In this document: in pieces, positions 15,321 through 24,056 of the stretch
Layout: each line of letters starts with the position of its first letter
Numbering within the stretch: position 1 is the first letter of the stretch
Origin: Anaerolineales bacterium UBA2232
Lineage (GTDB): Bacteria > Chloroflexota > Anaerolineae > UBA2200
Reading direction: 5' to 3'
DNA: 45,087 nucleotides
Assembly (NCBI GenBank): GCA_002348045.1
Contig: DDYO01000186.1
Location: 1 to 45,087, forward strand
Program-made: the position numbers and the translations under genes
The notes under the pieces: generated by a model
The model's input: the letters and a program-made list of their open reading frames with translations, nothing else
Told to the model about the DNA's origin: nothing
Databases searched by the model: none

Positions 15321-16565
15321 TCACTCTATCCCAAGCAGCAGCCGTAGTTTGGCGATGGTGAAGCGGTTCCGCAGGTAGTGGGCGTACTGGCGAGCGAGGG
15401 TAACATCCTCGGTGGTCAAGCCCAGCTCCTGGGGGCTCACGGAGGCGCCAGCTATCTGAAGCCACTCTCGCAGTTGTGCCGAGGATGGCACCTGGGCGGC
15501 CACCGCCTGCAGCTCATCCCAGTTGTCCAAGATGTGCTGCTTGAGCCGGCCCCAACTCCTCGCCGTATAGCTCAGGAAAGACGCTTGTTCGTGGATCACC
15601 TCGTCAACCACCGATCCAAACACCTGGCGCATTTCTTCTTCCTGCCAGCCTCGTTCCCAGCGGCGGGCGCGTTCCAGGTGAGCGGCAGCCTCGTCACGGC
15701 TCATGGCACGGAGCGCGTCGTACCACTGGGCGGACAGATAGCAGCCGTATCCAACACCCGCGCCGTGCAACTGCGCCGGCCGGTGTTGCCACAGCAAGCG
15801 CATCTCCCAGAAATGGGCCATATGGTGCTCGGCGCCCGAGGCCGGCGCCGAACCGCCAAAATCCAGCATACAAAGCCCCGTCTCCACCAGGCCCTCGAAC
15901 AATCTGCGCACACCTTCGCGGTCTCCGTGGCCCACCTGGGCGATGCGAGGAATCAGTGACTGCACTGCCCTCAGCGAGCGTTGGGCAATGGCCTCGTTGT
16001 AGCGCTCGCCCCGCAGAATGTGTCCCAGCCGCCAGTCGGCCACTGCGGTGAACTTGCCCAGCAGATCACCTACCCCTGCCGCGGTCAACCGCTGAGGCGC
16101 TGCCGACAACACGCCCAAGTCGGCAAAGATGGCCATCGGACCCTGGCATGAGATGGTGCGCTTGAAATCGCGGATTACCAGGGGCGCGCCGATGGAAGTG
16201 AAGCCGTCAACCGAGGCTGCCGTGGGCAGGGACAGGAAAGGCAGGCCCAATCGGTGAGAGCAGAAGCGACTGATATCCGTCAGCGTGCCACTGCCCACTG
16301 CCACGTACGCGTGGGGCATCGGGTCGCTGCGCAGCAGCACGTCAAAGATATGGTCGGCGTCGGCGCGGACCTCGGGGCCAACCAAGACAACTGAGGAGAC
16401 CTCCCATCCCTGGCTTTGGAGCACGCTTTCCGCCGCTTTCCCCAGGGCGGCATAGGTGTTTCCATCAGCCACCAGCAGAAAACGGGTGAATCCCTGCTGA
16501 TGGCAGACACGGATCAACTCGGATCCAATTCCATCACCGACGTACAGAAATGGATGCTCAGGCAT
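15321..16565 (-). CDS. egsA: sn-glycerol-1-phosphate dehydrogenase (AraM/EgsA family)
   Basis: This 414-aa enzyme reduces dihydroxyacetone phosphate to glycerol-1-phosphate with NAD(P)H. Visible motifs are the nucleotide-binding GSGTLTD (91-97), PTAASVDGFTS (114-124) and metal ligands D167 (GVGDLLGK), H247 (GAEHHMAH) and H267 (LHGAGVGYG). The N-terminus is Rossmann-like and the C-terminal half helical, as in the iron-ADH superfamily. Glycerol-1-phosphate is the backbone of archaeal lipids; bacterial members such as Bacillus AraM make a G1P ether product. No archaeal-type prenyltransferase is in the window. GAGGTG precedes the ATG at 16565. Confidence 0.88.
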   Translation of the reverse strand: MPEHPFLYVGDGIGSELIRVCHQQGFTRFLLVADGNTYAALGKAAESVLQSQGWEVSSVVLVGPEVRADADHIFDVLLRSDPMPHAYVAVGSGTLTDISRFCSHRLGLPFLSLPTAASVDGFTSIGAPLVIRDFKRTISCQGPMAIFADLGVLSAAPQRLTAAGVGDLLGKFTAVADWRLGHILRGERYNEAIAQRSLRAVQSLIPRIAQVGHGDREGVRRLFEGLVETGLCMLDFGGSAPASGAEHHMAHFWEMRLLWQHRPAQLHGAGVGYGCYLSAQWYDALRAMSRDEAAAHLERARRWERGWQEEEMRQVFGSVVDEVIHEQASFLSYTARSWGRLKQHILDNWDELQAVAAQVPSSAQLREWLQIAGASVSPQELGLTTEDVTLARQYAHYLRNRFTIAKLRLLLGIE

Positions 16566-16859
16566 TATGGCACCTCGTGTTCGGAAAGCATAGACACAGC
16601 ATACCCACCTACCGTCCAAACTAAAAACCGGATGCTCCCGCCCGGCCATGGCTGGGCGGGTCTCACGGACAGAGGAGAAACCAGCCTGTCCGGTGCCTCC
16701 GGCGGACTCCAGTTGCCCTTGGCCCTTCCTGCAGCGGCCTTTCCCTTTTGGCGAAAACCACCACCTAAGGTAGTCTGTGAACGCTGACCACCACCGTATG
16801 TACGGTTGGGCATGTTACCCATCTCCGGGCCGTGACTGACGGCCTCAAGGAGTAGACAG
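16566..16859. other. structured intergenic region
   Basis: This region between divergent genes holds several strong inverted repeats: a 10-bp hairpin CCCGCCC/GGGCGGG (16637-16660), CGGACAG/CTGTCCG (16666-16672 with 16686-16692, 13-nt loop with GGAGAAACC), and ACCGTATGTACGGT near 16792-16805. On the minus strand the first hairpin is followed by a T5 run. I match it to no riboswitch class I know. It could hold a regulatory leader or a small RNA. Confidence 0.5.
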
Positions 16860-17423
16860 TTGGGACGACAGCTCTCCAATTGGCTGTACCGGACCTCAAC
16901 CAGTGGGGTAGCCCTGATTGCATTGATCCTCTTCTTGCTGTTCAGCGTGCTGATCCTCCCAGGGCAGTCGGCCAAAGCGCTCATGGACAGCGGCGGCGCC
17001 GGCTCACCAGATACGTCCTTCCTTTACTCGACCGCCGAGTTGTACCAGATGGCTGAGGCGTATGGTGAGCAGGGCCGGCAGGCGTACATCCGCGCCCGCT
17101 TCACTTTCGACCTGGCCTTCCCTGTGGTCTACACCCTTTTCCTGGTTACGGCGGTGAGCTGGCTGTTCACCAGATCGTTCCCGGTCGGCAGCCGTTGGCG
17201 CGCCGCCAACCTCGTACCGCTGGTGGGAGCGGCCTTCGACTATCTGGAGAACGTCTCCACGTCCCTAATAATGGCCCGCCTCCCGGCTCGCACGCCCCTG
17301 GTGGACACCTTGGCGCCCCTCTTTACCCTGGTCAAGTGGGTCTTGGTCATCGGAAGCTTTGCCCTTGTGATGGTCGGATTGGCGACCAGCGCCTGGCGCT
17401 GGCGTCAAGACCAACGCGGCTGA
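16860..17423 (+). CDS. four-helix membrane protein, hypothetical
   Basis: This 187-aa protein has four hydrophobic helices (about 15-35, 85-103, 115-125 and 150-175) with an extracytoplasmic loop holding STAELYQMAEAYGEQGR. AFDYLENVSTSLIMARLP is a conserved-looking segment between helices 3 and 4. I do not recognise a named family. The start is TTG with AAGGAG 8-9 nt upstream. It lies 15 nt before mutM, so the two form one transcript. Confidence 0.75.
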   Translation: MGRQLSNWLYRTSTSGVALIALILFLLFSVLILPGQSAKALMDSGGAGSPDTSFLYSTAELYQMAEAYGEQGRQAYIRARFTFDLAFPVVYTLFLVTAVSWLFTRSFPVGSRWRAANLVPLVGAAFDYLENVSTSLIMARLPARTPLVDTLAPLFTLVKWVLVIGSFALVMVGLATSAWRWRQDQRG

Positions 17424-17438
17424 CGGAGGCTTTCATCG

Positions 17439-18275
17439 ATGCCGGAGTTGCCTGATCTGGAAGTCATCCGCCAGTTCCTGGACCCTCGCCTGGCCGGCGT
17501 GTCCATGACCGCAGTCCAGGTCTTGCGCCCGATCATCGTACGCAACTTGCTGGACGGCGAGCTTGAAAACCGCTTGGTTGGCCAACGTTTCCGCGGCGCC
17601 GGGCGAAGAGGCAAGTTCCTTCTCTTGCCCCTGGACAACGGTCTGACCCTGGCCATACATCCCATGCTGGCGGGCCGCCTCCGCTACGGTGAGCCGCTGG
17701 CGCGCCACCGGACCAGGGATGTGCTGGTGCTGGGCCTGGAAAACAATATGGAGCTGCGCTACCACGACGCGGCCGGCATGGGCAAGGTGTACCTGACGGA
17801 CAACCTGGACCGGGTGCCAGGGTTTCCTGACCAGGGACCTGAAGCCACTGACCCGGAGCTCACCGAGGAGGTCTTTCGAGAGAGGCTGCGTCGTCACCAC
17901 GGCGAAATCAAAGGGATCCTCACCAACCCTGACTTTGTGGCAGGCATCGGCAATGCCTACTCGGATGAAATCTGCTGGCGGGCTCAGGTTTATCCCTTCC
18001 GCAGGCGGTCCAGCCTCAGCGACGAGGAGGTCAGTGGCGTCTATTCTGCCATGCGGAGTGTCCTGATGGATGCCATCGCGATCCTGGAGCAGCGCCTGAA
18101 TGAGGACATTGAGACAGAGGTGCGGGACTTTCTCTCCGTGCACGGAAGAACTGGCCAGCCCTGTCCGCGCTGCGGCAGCCCCATCAGCCAGGTCACCCGC
18201 CAGCGACGCTCGACCTGCTTCTGCCGGACGTGTCAGCCCGGTTTGATGGTTGCCGGCAAAGATCGCCGGCTCTAG
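17439..18275 (+). CDS. mutM: formamidopyrimidine-DNA glycosylase (Fpg/Nei family)
   Basis: This 278-aa enzyme removes oxidised purines from DNA and cuts the abasic site. It starts MPELPD, giving the catalytic Pro2 and Glu3. GRRGKFLLL provides Lys59, IKGILTNPDFVAGIGNAYSDEICW is the helix-two-turn-helix, and the C-terminal zinc finger has C242, C245, C262 and C265. The usual Glu6 is Asp here and the final helix segment is Val/Leu-rich, so substrate preference may differ from E. coli MutM. GGAGG lies 8-9 nt before the ATG. Confidence 0.93.
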   Translation: MPELPDLEVIRQFLDPRLAGVSMTAVQVLRPIIVRNLLDGELENRLVGQRFRGAGRRGKFLLLPLDNGLTLAIHPMLAGRLRYGEPLARHRTRDVLVLGLENNMELRYHDAAGMGKVYLTDNLDRVPGFPDQGPEATDPELTEEVFRERLRRHHGEIKGILTNPDFVAGIGNAYSDEICWRAQVYPFRRRSSLSDEEVSGVYSAMRSVLMDAIAILEQRLNEDIETEVRDFLSVHGRTGQPCPRCGSPISQVTRQRRSTCFCRTCQPGLMVAGKDRRL

Positions 18276-18377
18276 GGCATCTACCACCGTATGCTGCTGG
18301 GCTTTGGAAGACAACCTTTGACCTCTGTGTGGCAACCGACGGCGGCCCGTTTCCGCCCAATGGTACTGCGCCGGGCT

Positions 18378-18406
18378 TTGACCATTATGTGAGGTCACGG
18401 TAGTAT
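18378..18406 (+). promoter_or_regulatory. probable promoter of PPC / radical SAM genes
   Basis: TTGACC (18378-18383), 17-nt spacer, TAGTAT (18401-18406). The next start is at 18442. Confidence 0.6.
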
Positions 18407-18441
18407 GGTATAGACCCAGCTGGGCACATGGGAGGGATGGA

Positions 18442-18933
18442 ATGCAGCTTGGGCTTTTGTCGGGACTGGGATGCGGAGTCGCCGGGCGGGTTGTCGTCGC
18501 CCGGGTGCGGGAAGGGGCTGATCTGTTGGCTGCCATCAGTGAAGCCGTGAGCAGCGCAGGCATCCATGAGGGGCTGATCCTGGGCGGGATTGGAGCGTTG
18601 GAACGCGCCGTATTCCGCAATCTGCGGCGCTTCCCCGAGCAGTTTCCGGTGACCGACGCCGACCGCCTGTACCTGGAGGTCAATCAACCCCTGGAACTGG
18701 TGGCTTTGGGCGGCCACATCTCTCCAGGCCCCGGCGGCGCGCCGGATATCCACGCCCACTTTGCCGCCTCAACCGTCGAGGCGGATCGCGTTGTGACCCT
18801 GGGGGGTCACCTCACTTCGGGCACCAAGGCTTCGATCAAAGTGTCGGTGTTCCTCTTGGAGCTCTCCAACGGCAACCTTCGCTCCGTAATGGACCCGCAC
18901 ACCAAGAGCCTTGAGCTGCTGGTGGGCTCCTGA
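18442..18933 (+). CDS. PPC/DUF296-domain protein
   Basis: This 163-aa protein is one PPC (DUF296) domain: EGADLLAAISEAVSSAGIHEGLILGGIGALERAVF, then the conserved metal-site region PDIHAHFAAST and LGGHLTSGTKASIKVSVFLLEL. The IHAH and GGHL histidines are kept. Bacterial stand-alone PPC proteins are trimers of unclear role, sometimes DNA-associated; plant versions carry AT-hooks, absent here. GGGAGGGATGGA precedes the ATG. It is 14 nt upstream of the radical SAM gene, probably co-transcribed. Confidence 0.85.
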   Translation: MQLGLLSGLGCGVAGRVVVARVREGADLLAAISEAVSSAGIHEGLILGGIGALERAVFRNLRRFPEQFPVTDADRLYLEVNQPLELVALGGHISPGPGGAPDIHAHFAASTVEADRVVTLGGHLTSGTKASIKVSVFLLELSNGNLRSVMDPHTKSLELLVGS

Positions 18934-18947
18934 TCGAGTATTTCGCG

Positions 18948-19820
18948 ATGATGGTGCGAGAGATCACGGCCAAGGTTCTCCTCTCGTCGGCCCGGCAGCC
19001 AGACCCCTGGTTTGGCATCAAGTACACCATGAACCTGTACCGCGGCTGCCAGCACGGCTGCATCTACTGCGATACCCGCAGCGAGTGCTACGGCATTGAC
19101 GACCTCTCCGATGTGGCGGTGAAGGCAAACGCCATCGAGCTATTGCGCAAGGAATTGCCGCGCAAACGCGTCAAGGGCACTGTTGGCACGGGTTCAATGA
19201 ACGACCCGTACATGCCGTTGGAGGCCGAACTTCAGATGACCCGGCAGGCGCTGGAGGTGATCGCCGCGCAACGTTTCCCGGTGCACATCATCACCAAGAG
19301 CGACCTGGTGCTGCGGGACCTCGATCTCCTCCGCCAGATCCAGCAGGTCTATGCCGCGGTGAGCTTTACCCTCACCACCGTCGACGACACGCTGGCAAGC
19401 CAGGTGGAGCCGGGCGCTCCATTTCCTTCCCGTCGTCTCGCCGCGATGGCCGCCTTGGCAAAAGAGGGCATTCTAACCGGCGTAACGATGATGCCCATCC
19501 TGCCCTTCCTACAGGACTCGGAAGAGAACATCCGGGCCATCGTCCTGCGCGCCCACGAGGCCGGCGCTGCCTACATCCTCCCTGCCTTCGGCATGACCCT
19601 GCGCGACCGGCAGAGGGACCACTACTACGCCCAGCTGGACCGCTCGTTCCCTGGGCTCCGAAAAAAGTACGAGGTGCGTTTTGGCTCGCGCTACTCCTGT
19701 GCGGCCAATAACGCCCACCACTTGGAGCAGTTTTCCGGAACGCTGTGCGAGCGCCTCGGCATCCTCACCCGCATACCTTCCTACGCCCCACCGGCGCCGG
19801 CCCAGCCTCGCTTGCTGTAG
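18948..19820 (+). CDS. SPL-family radical SAM protein
   Basis: This 290-aa protein carries the radical SAM cluster motif CxxxCxxC (C34, C38, C41 in YRGCQHGCIYC) near its N-terminus. It then has GTGSMNDPYMPLE, a KSDLVLRDLDLL strand-helix, and VTMMPILPFLQDSEENI, as in the spore-photoproduct-lyase-like family that includes Rv2578c-type proteins. No spore genes are nearby, so actual photoproduct repair is uncertain. It is cytoplasmic and uses a [4Fe-4S] cluster and SAM. Start ATG 18948 or 18951; there is no strong ribosome site. Confidence 0.88.
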   Translation: MMVREITAKVLLSSARQPDPWFGIKYTMNLYRGCQHGCIYCDTRSECYGIDDLSDVAVKANAIELLRKELPRKRVKGTVGTGSMNDPYMPLEAELQMTRQALEVIAAQRFPVHIITKSDLVLRDLDLLRQIQQVYAAVSFTLTTVDDTLASQVEPGAPFPSRRLAAMAALAKEGILTGVTMMPILPFLQDSEENIRAIVLRAHEAGAAYILPAFGMTLRDRQRDHYYAQLDRSFPGLRKKYEVRFGSRYSCAANNAHHLEQFSGTLCERLGILTRIPSYAPPAPAQPRLL

Positions 19821-19884
19821 GTCGCGCCCTCTAGGCCTCTCCCGGCGATCAACAGCAGGCGCTACTGTGACAGGAGGATTGACG

Positions 19885-21297
19885 ATGGAAAGGTTTGCCA
19901 AGCTGGTGATCTTGCTCGCCCTGGTCATGTGCTTGTGGGGTCCTATGGTGGCGTGCCGAGGTGACGTTGCCGGAAGTGGCACCAAAGAACCGGCTGTACC
20001 TGGCATATCTGGCGCATCGGCGACAAGGGTGTACGTACCCATGGTAAGCACAACCGCACAACCAGCGACATCCCGCTGCGGCGGCGCCGACCCACCGCTG
20101 GTAACGACGCTGGACGTGCGCCAGGCTGCTCCTGTGATTGAGCCCCAATCCCGACAGTCCTACCGTGACCCCGTGTTCGGCAGCTGCGTAACGCGGGTGA
20201 CCGATCGGAACCGGGACCTGACCGGCGACGATTCCTCAGCCGGGCTCAAGAATGAGTACTCCCGCGTGCAGTCGTTCAATGCCGATGGTAATCTCATCCT
20301 GGTGCGCGGCATCGAGGCGACCTGGTACCTCTACAGGGCTGACACCCTGCAGCCGATCGGCCAGGTTCCCCTGGGTTCGGAGCCGCGCTGGGATGCCACT
20401 GATCCACAACTTGTCTACTACAACGAAGAGACGCGATTGATGGCCTTCGACATCGCGAGCCAGCAAGCCAGGATAGTCCACGAATTCGCTGCAGACTTTC
20501 CCGGACAGGCACTCGCAGCCGTCTGGACGCGCCACGAAGGCAGCCCCTCCGCCGACGGGCGGTACTGGGGACTGATGGCCGAAGACCAGGACTGGATGAC
20601 CGTCGCTTTCCTGGTGTACGACCTGTGGGAGGATCGCGTCATCGCCAAGCGGACCCTGCTGCCGTCCGACATCGATAGCGTGACCATCAGCCCCCTGGGC
20701 AACCACTTCATAGCCTTCTTCGACAACTATTGCGAGCATGGGCGTCTGGGAGATGATGCCCATCCCTGCGGCCTGATGGTCTACGATCGGTCCCTCAGCA
20801 ATGGGCGGAGCTTGCTGCGGATCGCGGGACACGCGGACCTGGCCCTGGACGCACAAGGCCGAGAAGTCCTGGTGTACCAGGACATCGATACCGATCACAT
20901 CGCGATGCTGGATCTGACCAGCGGCGAGGTAACGCGTTTGTGGTCGATTGACTTTAGCTACACGGCCATCGGGCTGCACATCTCGGGTCGTTGCCTTCAG
21001 CGGCCTGGCTGGGTGGTGGTCTCCACCCACGACGGAGATGTGGCTGCGCACACCTGGATGGATGACCAGGTATTCCTGGTGGAGTTGCGCTCCGGTGGAC
21101 GCGTCGTTCGATTGGCGCACACTCACTCGCTGGTGGACGAGGCTCAGGAGCATGACTACTGGGCTGAGCCCCATGCCAGCGTCAACCATGATCTGACCCG
21201 TGTTCTCTTCACGAGCAACTGGGGGCGTTCGGGCACGGGCGAGGTCGAAGTGTTCCTCATTGAGCTTCCCGACAACTGGTGGAACCGACTGCCGTAG
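19885..21297 (+). CDS. beta-propeller lipoprotein
   Basis: This 470-aa protein has a lipoprotein signal peptide with lipobox MVAC, Cys24. After a Thr/Ala-rich linker (about 25-75) comes a propeller-like domain (about 80-465) with blade-like repeats (FNADGNLILVRG, PSADGRYWGLM, ISPLGNHFIAFF, VNHDLTRVLFTSNWG). It resembles WD40/oligogalacturonate-lyase-type propellers without visible catalytic residues. It should sit on the outer face of the membrane. The ATG at 19885 has AGGAGG 8 nt upstream. The longer frame from 19681 overlaps the radical SAM gene and is rejected. Confidence 0.8.
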   Translation: MERFAKLVILLALVMCLWGPMVACRGDVAGSGTKEPAVPGISGASATRVYVPMVSTTAQPATSRCGGADPPLVTTLDVRQAAPVIEPQSRQSYRDPVFGSCVTRVTDRNRDLTGDDSSAGLKNEYSRVQSFNADGNLILVRGIEATWYLYRADTLQPIGQVPLGSEPRWDATDPQLVYYNEETRLMAFDIASQQARIVHEFAADFPGQALAAVWTRHEGSPSADGRYWGLMAEDQDWMTVAFLVYDLWEDRVIAKRTLLPSDIDSVTISPLGNHFIAFFDNYCEHGRLGDDAHPCGLMVYDRSLSNGRSLLRIAGHADLALDAQGREVLVYQDIDTDHIAMLDLTSGEVTRLWSIDFSYTAIGLHISGRCLQRPGWVVVSTHDGDVAAHTWMDDQVFLVELRSGGRVVRLAHTHSLVDEAQEHDYWAEPHASVNHDLTRVLFTSNWGRSGTGEVEVFLIELPDNWWNRLP

Positions 21298-21421
21298 CGC
21301 GCATCTGAGCCAACACCAAGTACCACGACAAGCGTGCCAGCCTGTGACAGAGCAGCTGGCCGTAGCACTCCGGGCTCGCCCGGCCCTTGTATCCCGTCAC
21401 GCGCTGCCTGGCCGCCGTTGT

Positions 21422-21450
21422 TTGCGGTTCTGGGTGCGTTTCGCTATAGT
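21422..21450 (+). promoter_or_regulatory. promoter of uridine kinase gene
   Basis: TTGCGG (21422-21427), 17-nt spacer, TATAGT (21445-21450). The start codon follows about 72 nt later. Confidence 0.7.
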
Positions 21451-21522
21451 GGCCCGTGGGTGCCGTCCTGTGGCGAATCTACCGGCGGTGCTGATTCACC
21501 GTGAGAGAGAGGAGTAGGCTAG

Positions 21523-22161
21523 GTGCGGGAACCCATCTTGATCATCGGAGTTGCCGGCGGTACGGCCTCGGGCAAGACCACGGTAGTCGAGGCGATCTTG
21601 GACCGGGTGGGTCGCGACCGCATCTCCCACATCCCGCACGATTCGTACTATCGTGTCCTCAATCACCTGCCGATGGAGGAGCGGGCTCACTACAACTTTG
21701 ACCACCCTGATGCTCTTGATACCCACCTTCTTGTACAGCATCTGCAAGAATTGCGCGAGGGGCATCCGGTAGAGGTGCCCACCTACGACTTTACGACCCA
21801 CAGCCGGCGTCCGGAGACCCGCACCGTCTACCCGCGGCCCGTGTTAATTGTAGAGGGAATTCTGATCCTGACTGAACCAACACTGCGAGAACTCATTGAC
21901 CTCAAGATCTATGTGGACGCCGATGCGGACCTCCGGCTGATTCGCCGGATGAACAGAGACATCCATGAACGAGGTCGCAGCGTCGATTCAGTGATCGAGC
22001 AGTACCTGGCCACCGTCCAGCCTATGCACCTGGAGTTTGTCGAGCCATCCAAACGCTATGCGGACGTGATCATCCCTGGGGGCGGTCAGAACCCGGCCGC
22101 ATTGGAGCTGGTCACGGCCCGGGTCATCTCCTTGCTGGACAAGGCTGAGCGAGTAACGTAG
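21523..22161 (+). CDS. udk: uridine kinase
   Basis: This 212-aa enzyme phosphorylates uridine and cytidine in pyrimidine salvage. The P-loop GGTASGKTT (12-20) is followed by HDSYYR, FDHPDALD, PTYDFTTHSR and VLIVEGILIL, all diagnostic of Udk. RRMNRDIHERGRS is the lid region. The start is GTG 21523 with a GAGGAG site 9-12 nt upstream. It has its own promoter and is followed by pckA with a separate promoter. Confidence 0.95.
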   Translation: MREPILIIGVAGGTASGKTTVVEAILDRVGRDRISHIPHDSYYRVLNHLPMEERAHYNFDHPDALDTHLLVQHLQELREGHPVEVPTYDFTTHSRRPETRTVYPRPVLIVEGILILTEPTLRELIDLKIYVDADADLRLIRRMNRDIHERGRSVDSVIEQYLATVQPMHLEFVEPSKRYADVIIPGGGQNPAALELVTARVISLLDKAERVT

Positions 22162-22207
22162 CTCTCATCGCCGAGAAAGCCACGTACTGAAGCCGGGTTT
22201 GGCTCTT

Positions 22208-22235
22208 TTGCACCGGCGACAGTGGCGAGTACAAT
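22208..22235 (+). promoter_or_regulatory. promoter of pckA, with leader hairpin
   Basis: TTGCAC (22208-22213), 16-nt spacer, TACAAT (22230-22235). The leader is about 170 nt long and contains a perfect hairpin GCCCCGC/GCGGGGC (22277-22297, 7-nt loop) and a T8 run at about 22365-22372, which is not adjacent to it. Leader-based control is possible. Confidence 0.65.
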
Positions 22236-22415
22236 TGTTCCTGCTAGTTTACCAACTCGCCGTAGAGATTGCACTTGCCCCGCTGCGAAGGCGGGGCCAG
22301 ATACCTTCCTGTGGTGCCAGTGTTGTGAAGAGGACCAGGGAAGCAATGTGTGCGCTCTGCGGTGTTTTTTTTGCGTGCCATCCCGACTTGGGCACTGAGT
22401 CAAGAGGAGTGAAGG

Positions 22416-24014
22416 ATGTTGGCAGACACAGGAGTACTGATTCAGGAACTCGAGGAGCAGAACATCTGCAACCTGGGCAATGCGTATCTGAACCTACCTG
22501 CCCCGCAGCTCTATGAGGAGATCATTCGGCGCGGAGAGGCGATCCTCGCCGATGGTGGAGCTGTCGTCGTGCGCACCGGTCGCCATACTGGCCGCTCTCC
22601 TAACGACAAGTACATCGTCCGTGAGCCATCCAGCGAAGGGGATATTTGGTGGGGTAAGGTCAACCAATCCCTCGATGAGGCGCACTTTGAAAGCCTGCGC
22701 CGTCGCCTGTTCGCCTATCTCCAGAAACGAGACGTCTTCGTGCAAGACTGCTATGCCGGTTCCGATCTCAAGAACCGTGTCAAGCTGCGAATCATCACCG
22801 ATACGGCATGGCAGAGCCTGTTTGTGCGCGACTTGTTCATCCAGGTCCCTTCTGATGGCAAGCGGTTCGTACCGGATTTTACCGTTGTTGCCGCCCCTGG
22901 CTTCCAGGCTATACCCGAGATAGACGGCACGTCCAGCGACACCGCGATCGTCATCCACTTTGGGCAGCGCCAAGTACTGATCGCTGGCTCTGCCTATGCC
23001 GGTGAAATCAAAAAGTCCGTCTTCACCCTCATGAACTATCTTCTGCCCCTGAAGGGTGTACTCTCAATGCACTGCTCAGCGACGGTTGGGCGGGCGGGCG
23101 ACTCCGCCTTGCTGTTCGGCCTCTCGGGCACGGGCAAAACCACGCTCTCCGCCGATCCCCACCGGGCCCTGGTGGGCGATGATGAGCACGGCTGGACAGA
23201 GGAGGGCATCTTTAACTTTGAGGGCGGCTGCTATGCCAAGGTCATCCGCCTCTCAGCAGAGGCCGAGCCACAGATCTATGCGGCGATTCATCGCTTTGGC
23301 GCCCTGCTAGAAAATGTGGTGCTTGATGGGGATACCCGCGCCATCAAGTTGGATGACGAATCCATCACAGAGAACACGCGGGGCGCATATCCTTTGAGCT
23401 TTATCCCAAATGTCGTACCCTCGGGATGCGCTGAGCACCCCCGAAATATCATCATGCTGACCGCTGATGCATTCGGTGTTCTGCCGCCCATCGCCAAGCT
23501 TAGTCCCGAGCAGGCCATGTATCACTTCTTGTCCGGCTACACGGCCAAGATAGCGGGAACCGAGCGAGGGTTGGGAGACGAGCCAGAGGCGACGTTCAGT
23601 ACCTGTTTTGGCGCTCCGTTTTTGCCCTTGCACCCGACAGTCTACGCGAACCTGTTACGCGAGAGAATCGCCACACATGGTGTACAGTGCTGGCTGGTCA
23701 ATACTGGTTGGCAAGGCGGGCCATACGGCGTCGGTGAGAGAATTCGGATCGCCTATACCCGGCGAGCCTTACAGGCAGCCCTGAGCGGGGAACTGGACCA
23801 GATTCCCATGCGCAAGGACCCATACTTTGGTTTCTTGGTACCCAGTACCTGCGAAGGCATTCCCATGGAGCTGCTGATCCCTATCCAGACGTGGCGAAAT
23901 CCCGATGTGTACGATTCCAAGGCACAGGAACTAGCGCTCAAGTTCCGCCAGAACTTTCAGCAGTTTGCCGGCAGCGTTCCAGACGAGGTCCTTGCCGCAA
24001 GCCCCACAGGTTGA
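22416..24014 (+). CDS. pckA: phosphoenolpyruvate carboxykinase (ATP)
   Basis: This 532-aa enzyme interconverts oxaloacetate and PEP with ATP. Motifs: RTGRHTGRSPNDK (53-65), the P-loop GLSGTGKT (235-242), the metal-site GDDEHGW (254-260), and NTGWQGGPYGVGERI near the C-terminus. The length is normal for the ATP-dependent family. GAGGAGTGAAGG precedes the ATG. It is 42 nt upstream of the Amt-like gene and probably co-transcribed with it, an unusual pairing of anaplerosis with a membrane channel homologue. Confidence 0.97.
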   Translation: MLADTGVLIQELEEQNICNLGNAYLNLPAPQLYEEIIRRGEAILADGGAVVVRTGRHTGRSPNDKYIVREPSSEGDIWWGKVNQSLDEAHFESLRRRLFAYLQKRDVFVQDCYAGSDLKNRVKLRIITDTAWQSLFVRDLFIQVPSDGKRFVPDFTVVAAPGFQAIPEIDGTSSDTAIVIHFGQRQVLIAGSAYAGEIKKSVFTLMNYLLPLKGVLSMHCSATVGRAGDSALLFGLSGTGKTTLSADPHRALVGDDEHGWTEEGIFNFEGGCYAKVIRLSAEAEPQIYAAIHRFGALLENVVLDGDTRAIKLDDESITENTRGAYPLSFIPNVVPSGCAEHPRNIIMLTADAFGVLPPIAKLSPEQAMYHFLSGYTAKIAGTERGLGDEPEATFSTCFGAPFLPLHPTVYANLLRERIATHGVQCWLVNTGWQGGPYGVGERIRIAYTRRALQAALSGELDQIPMRKDPYFGFLVPSTCEGIPMELLIPIQTWRNPDVYDSKAQELALKFRQNFQQFAGSVPDEVLAASPTG

Positions 24015-24056
24015 ACTGGGAACAGAATCCAACCGCCAACGCGGGCAGGAGGATGA

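Noticed and set aside
16790..16810. Group II intron domain V
   Set aside because: The short palindrome resembles part of it, but the 34-nt domain and a reverse-transcriptase gene are missing.
16566..16860. Glycine, TPP, cobalamin or ZTP riboswitch, or RNase P RNA
   Set aside because: None of the conserved core sequences of these RNAs is present.
17433..18683. 416-aa minus-strand frame
   Set aside because: It lies opposite mutM, whose motifs are certain.
20236..21189. 317-aa minus-strand frame
   Set aside because: Antisense to the propeller lipoprotein gene, which has a signal peptide and ribosome site.
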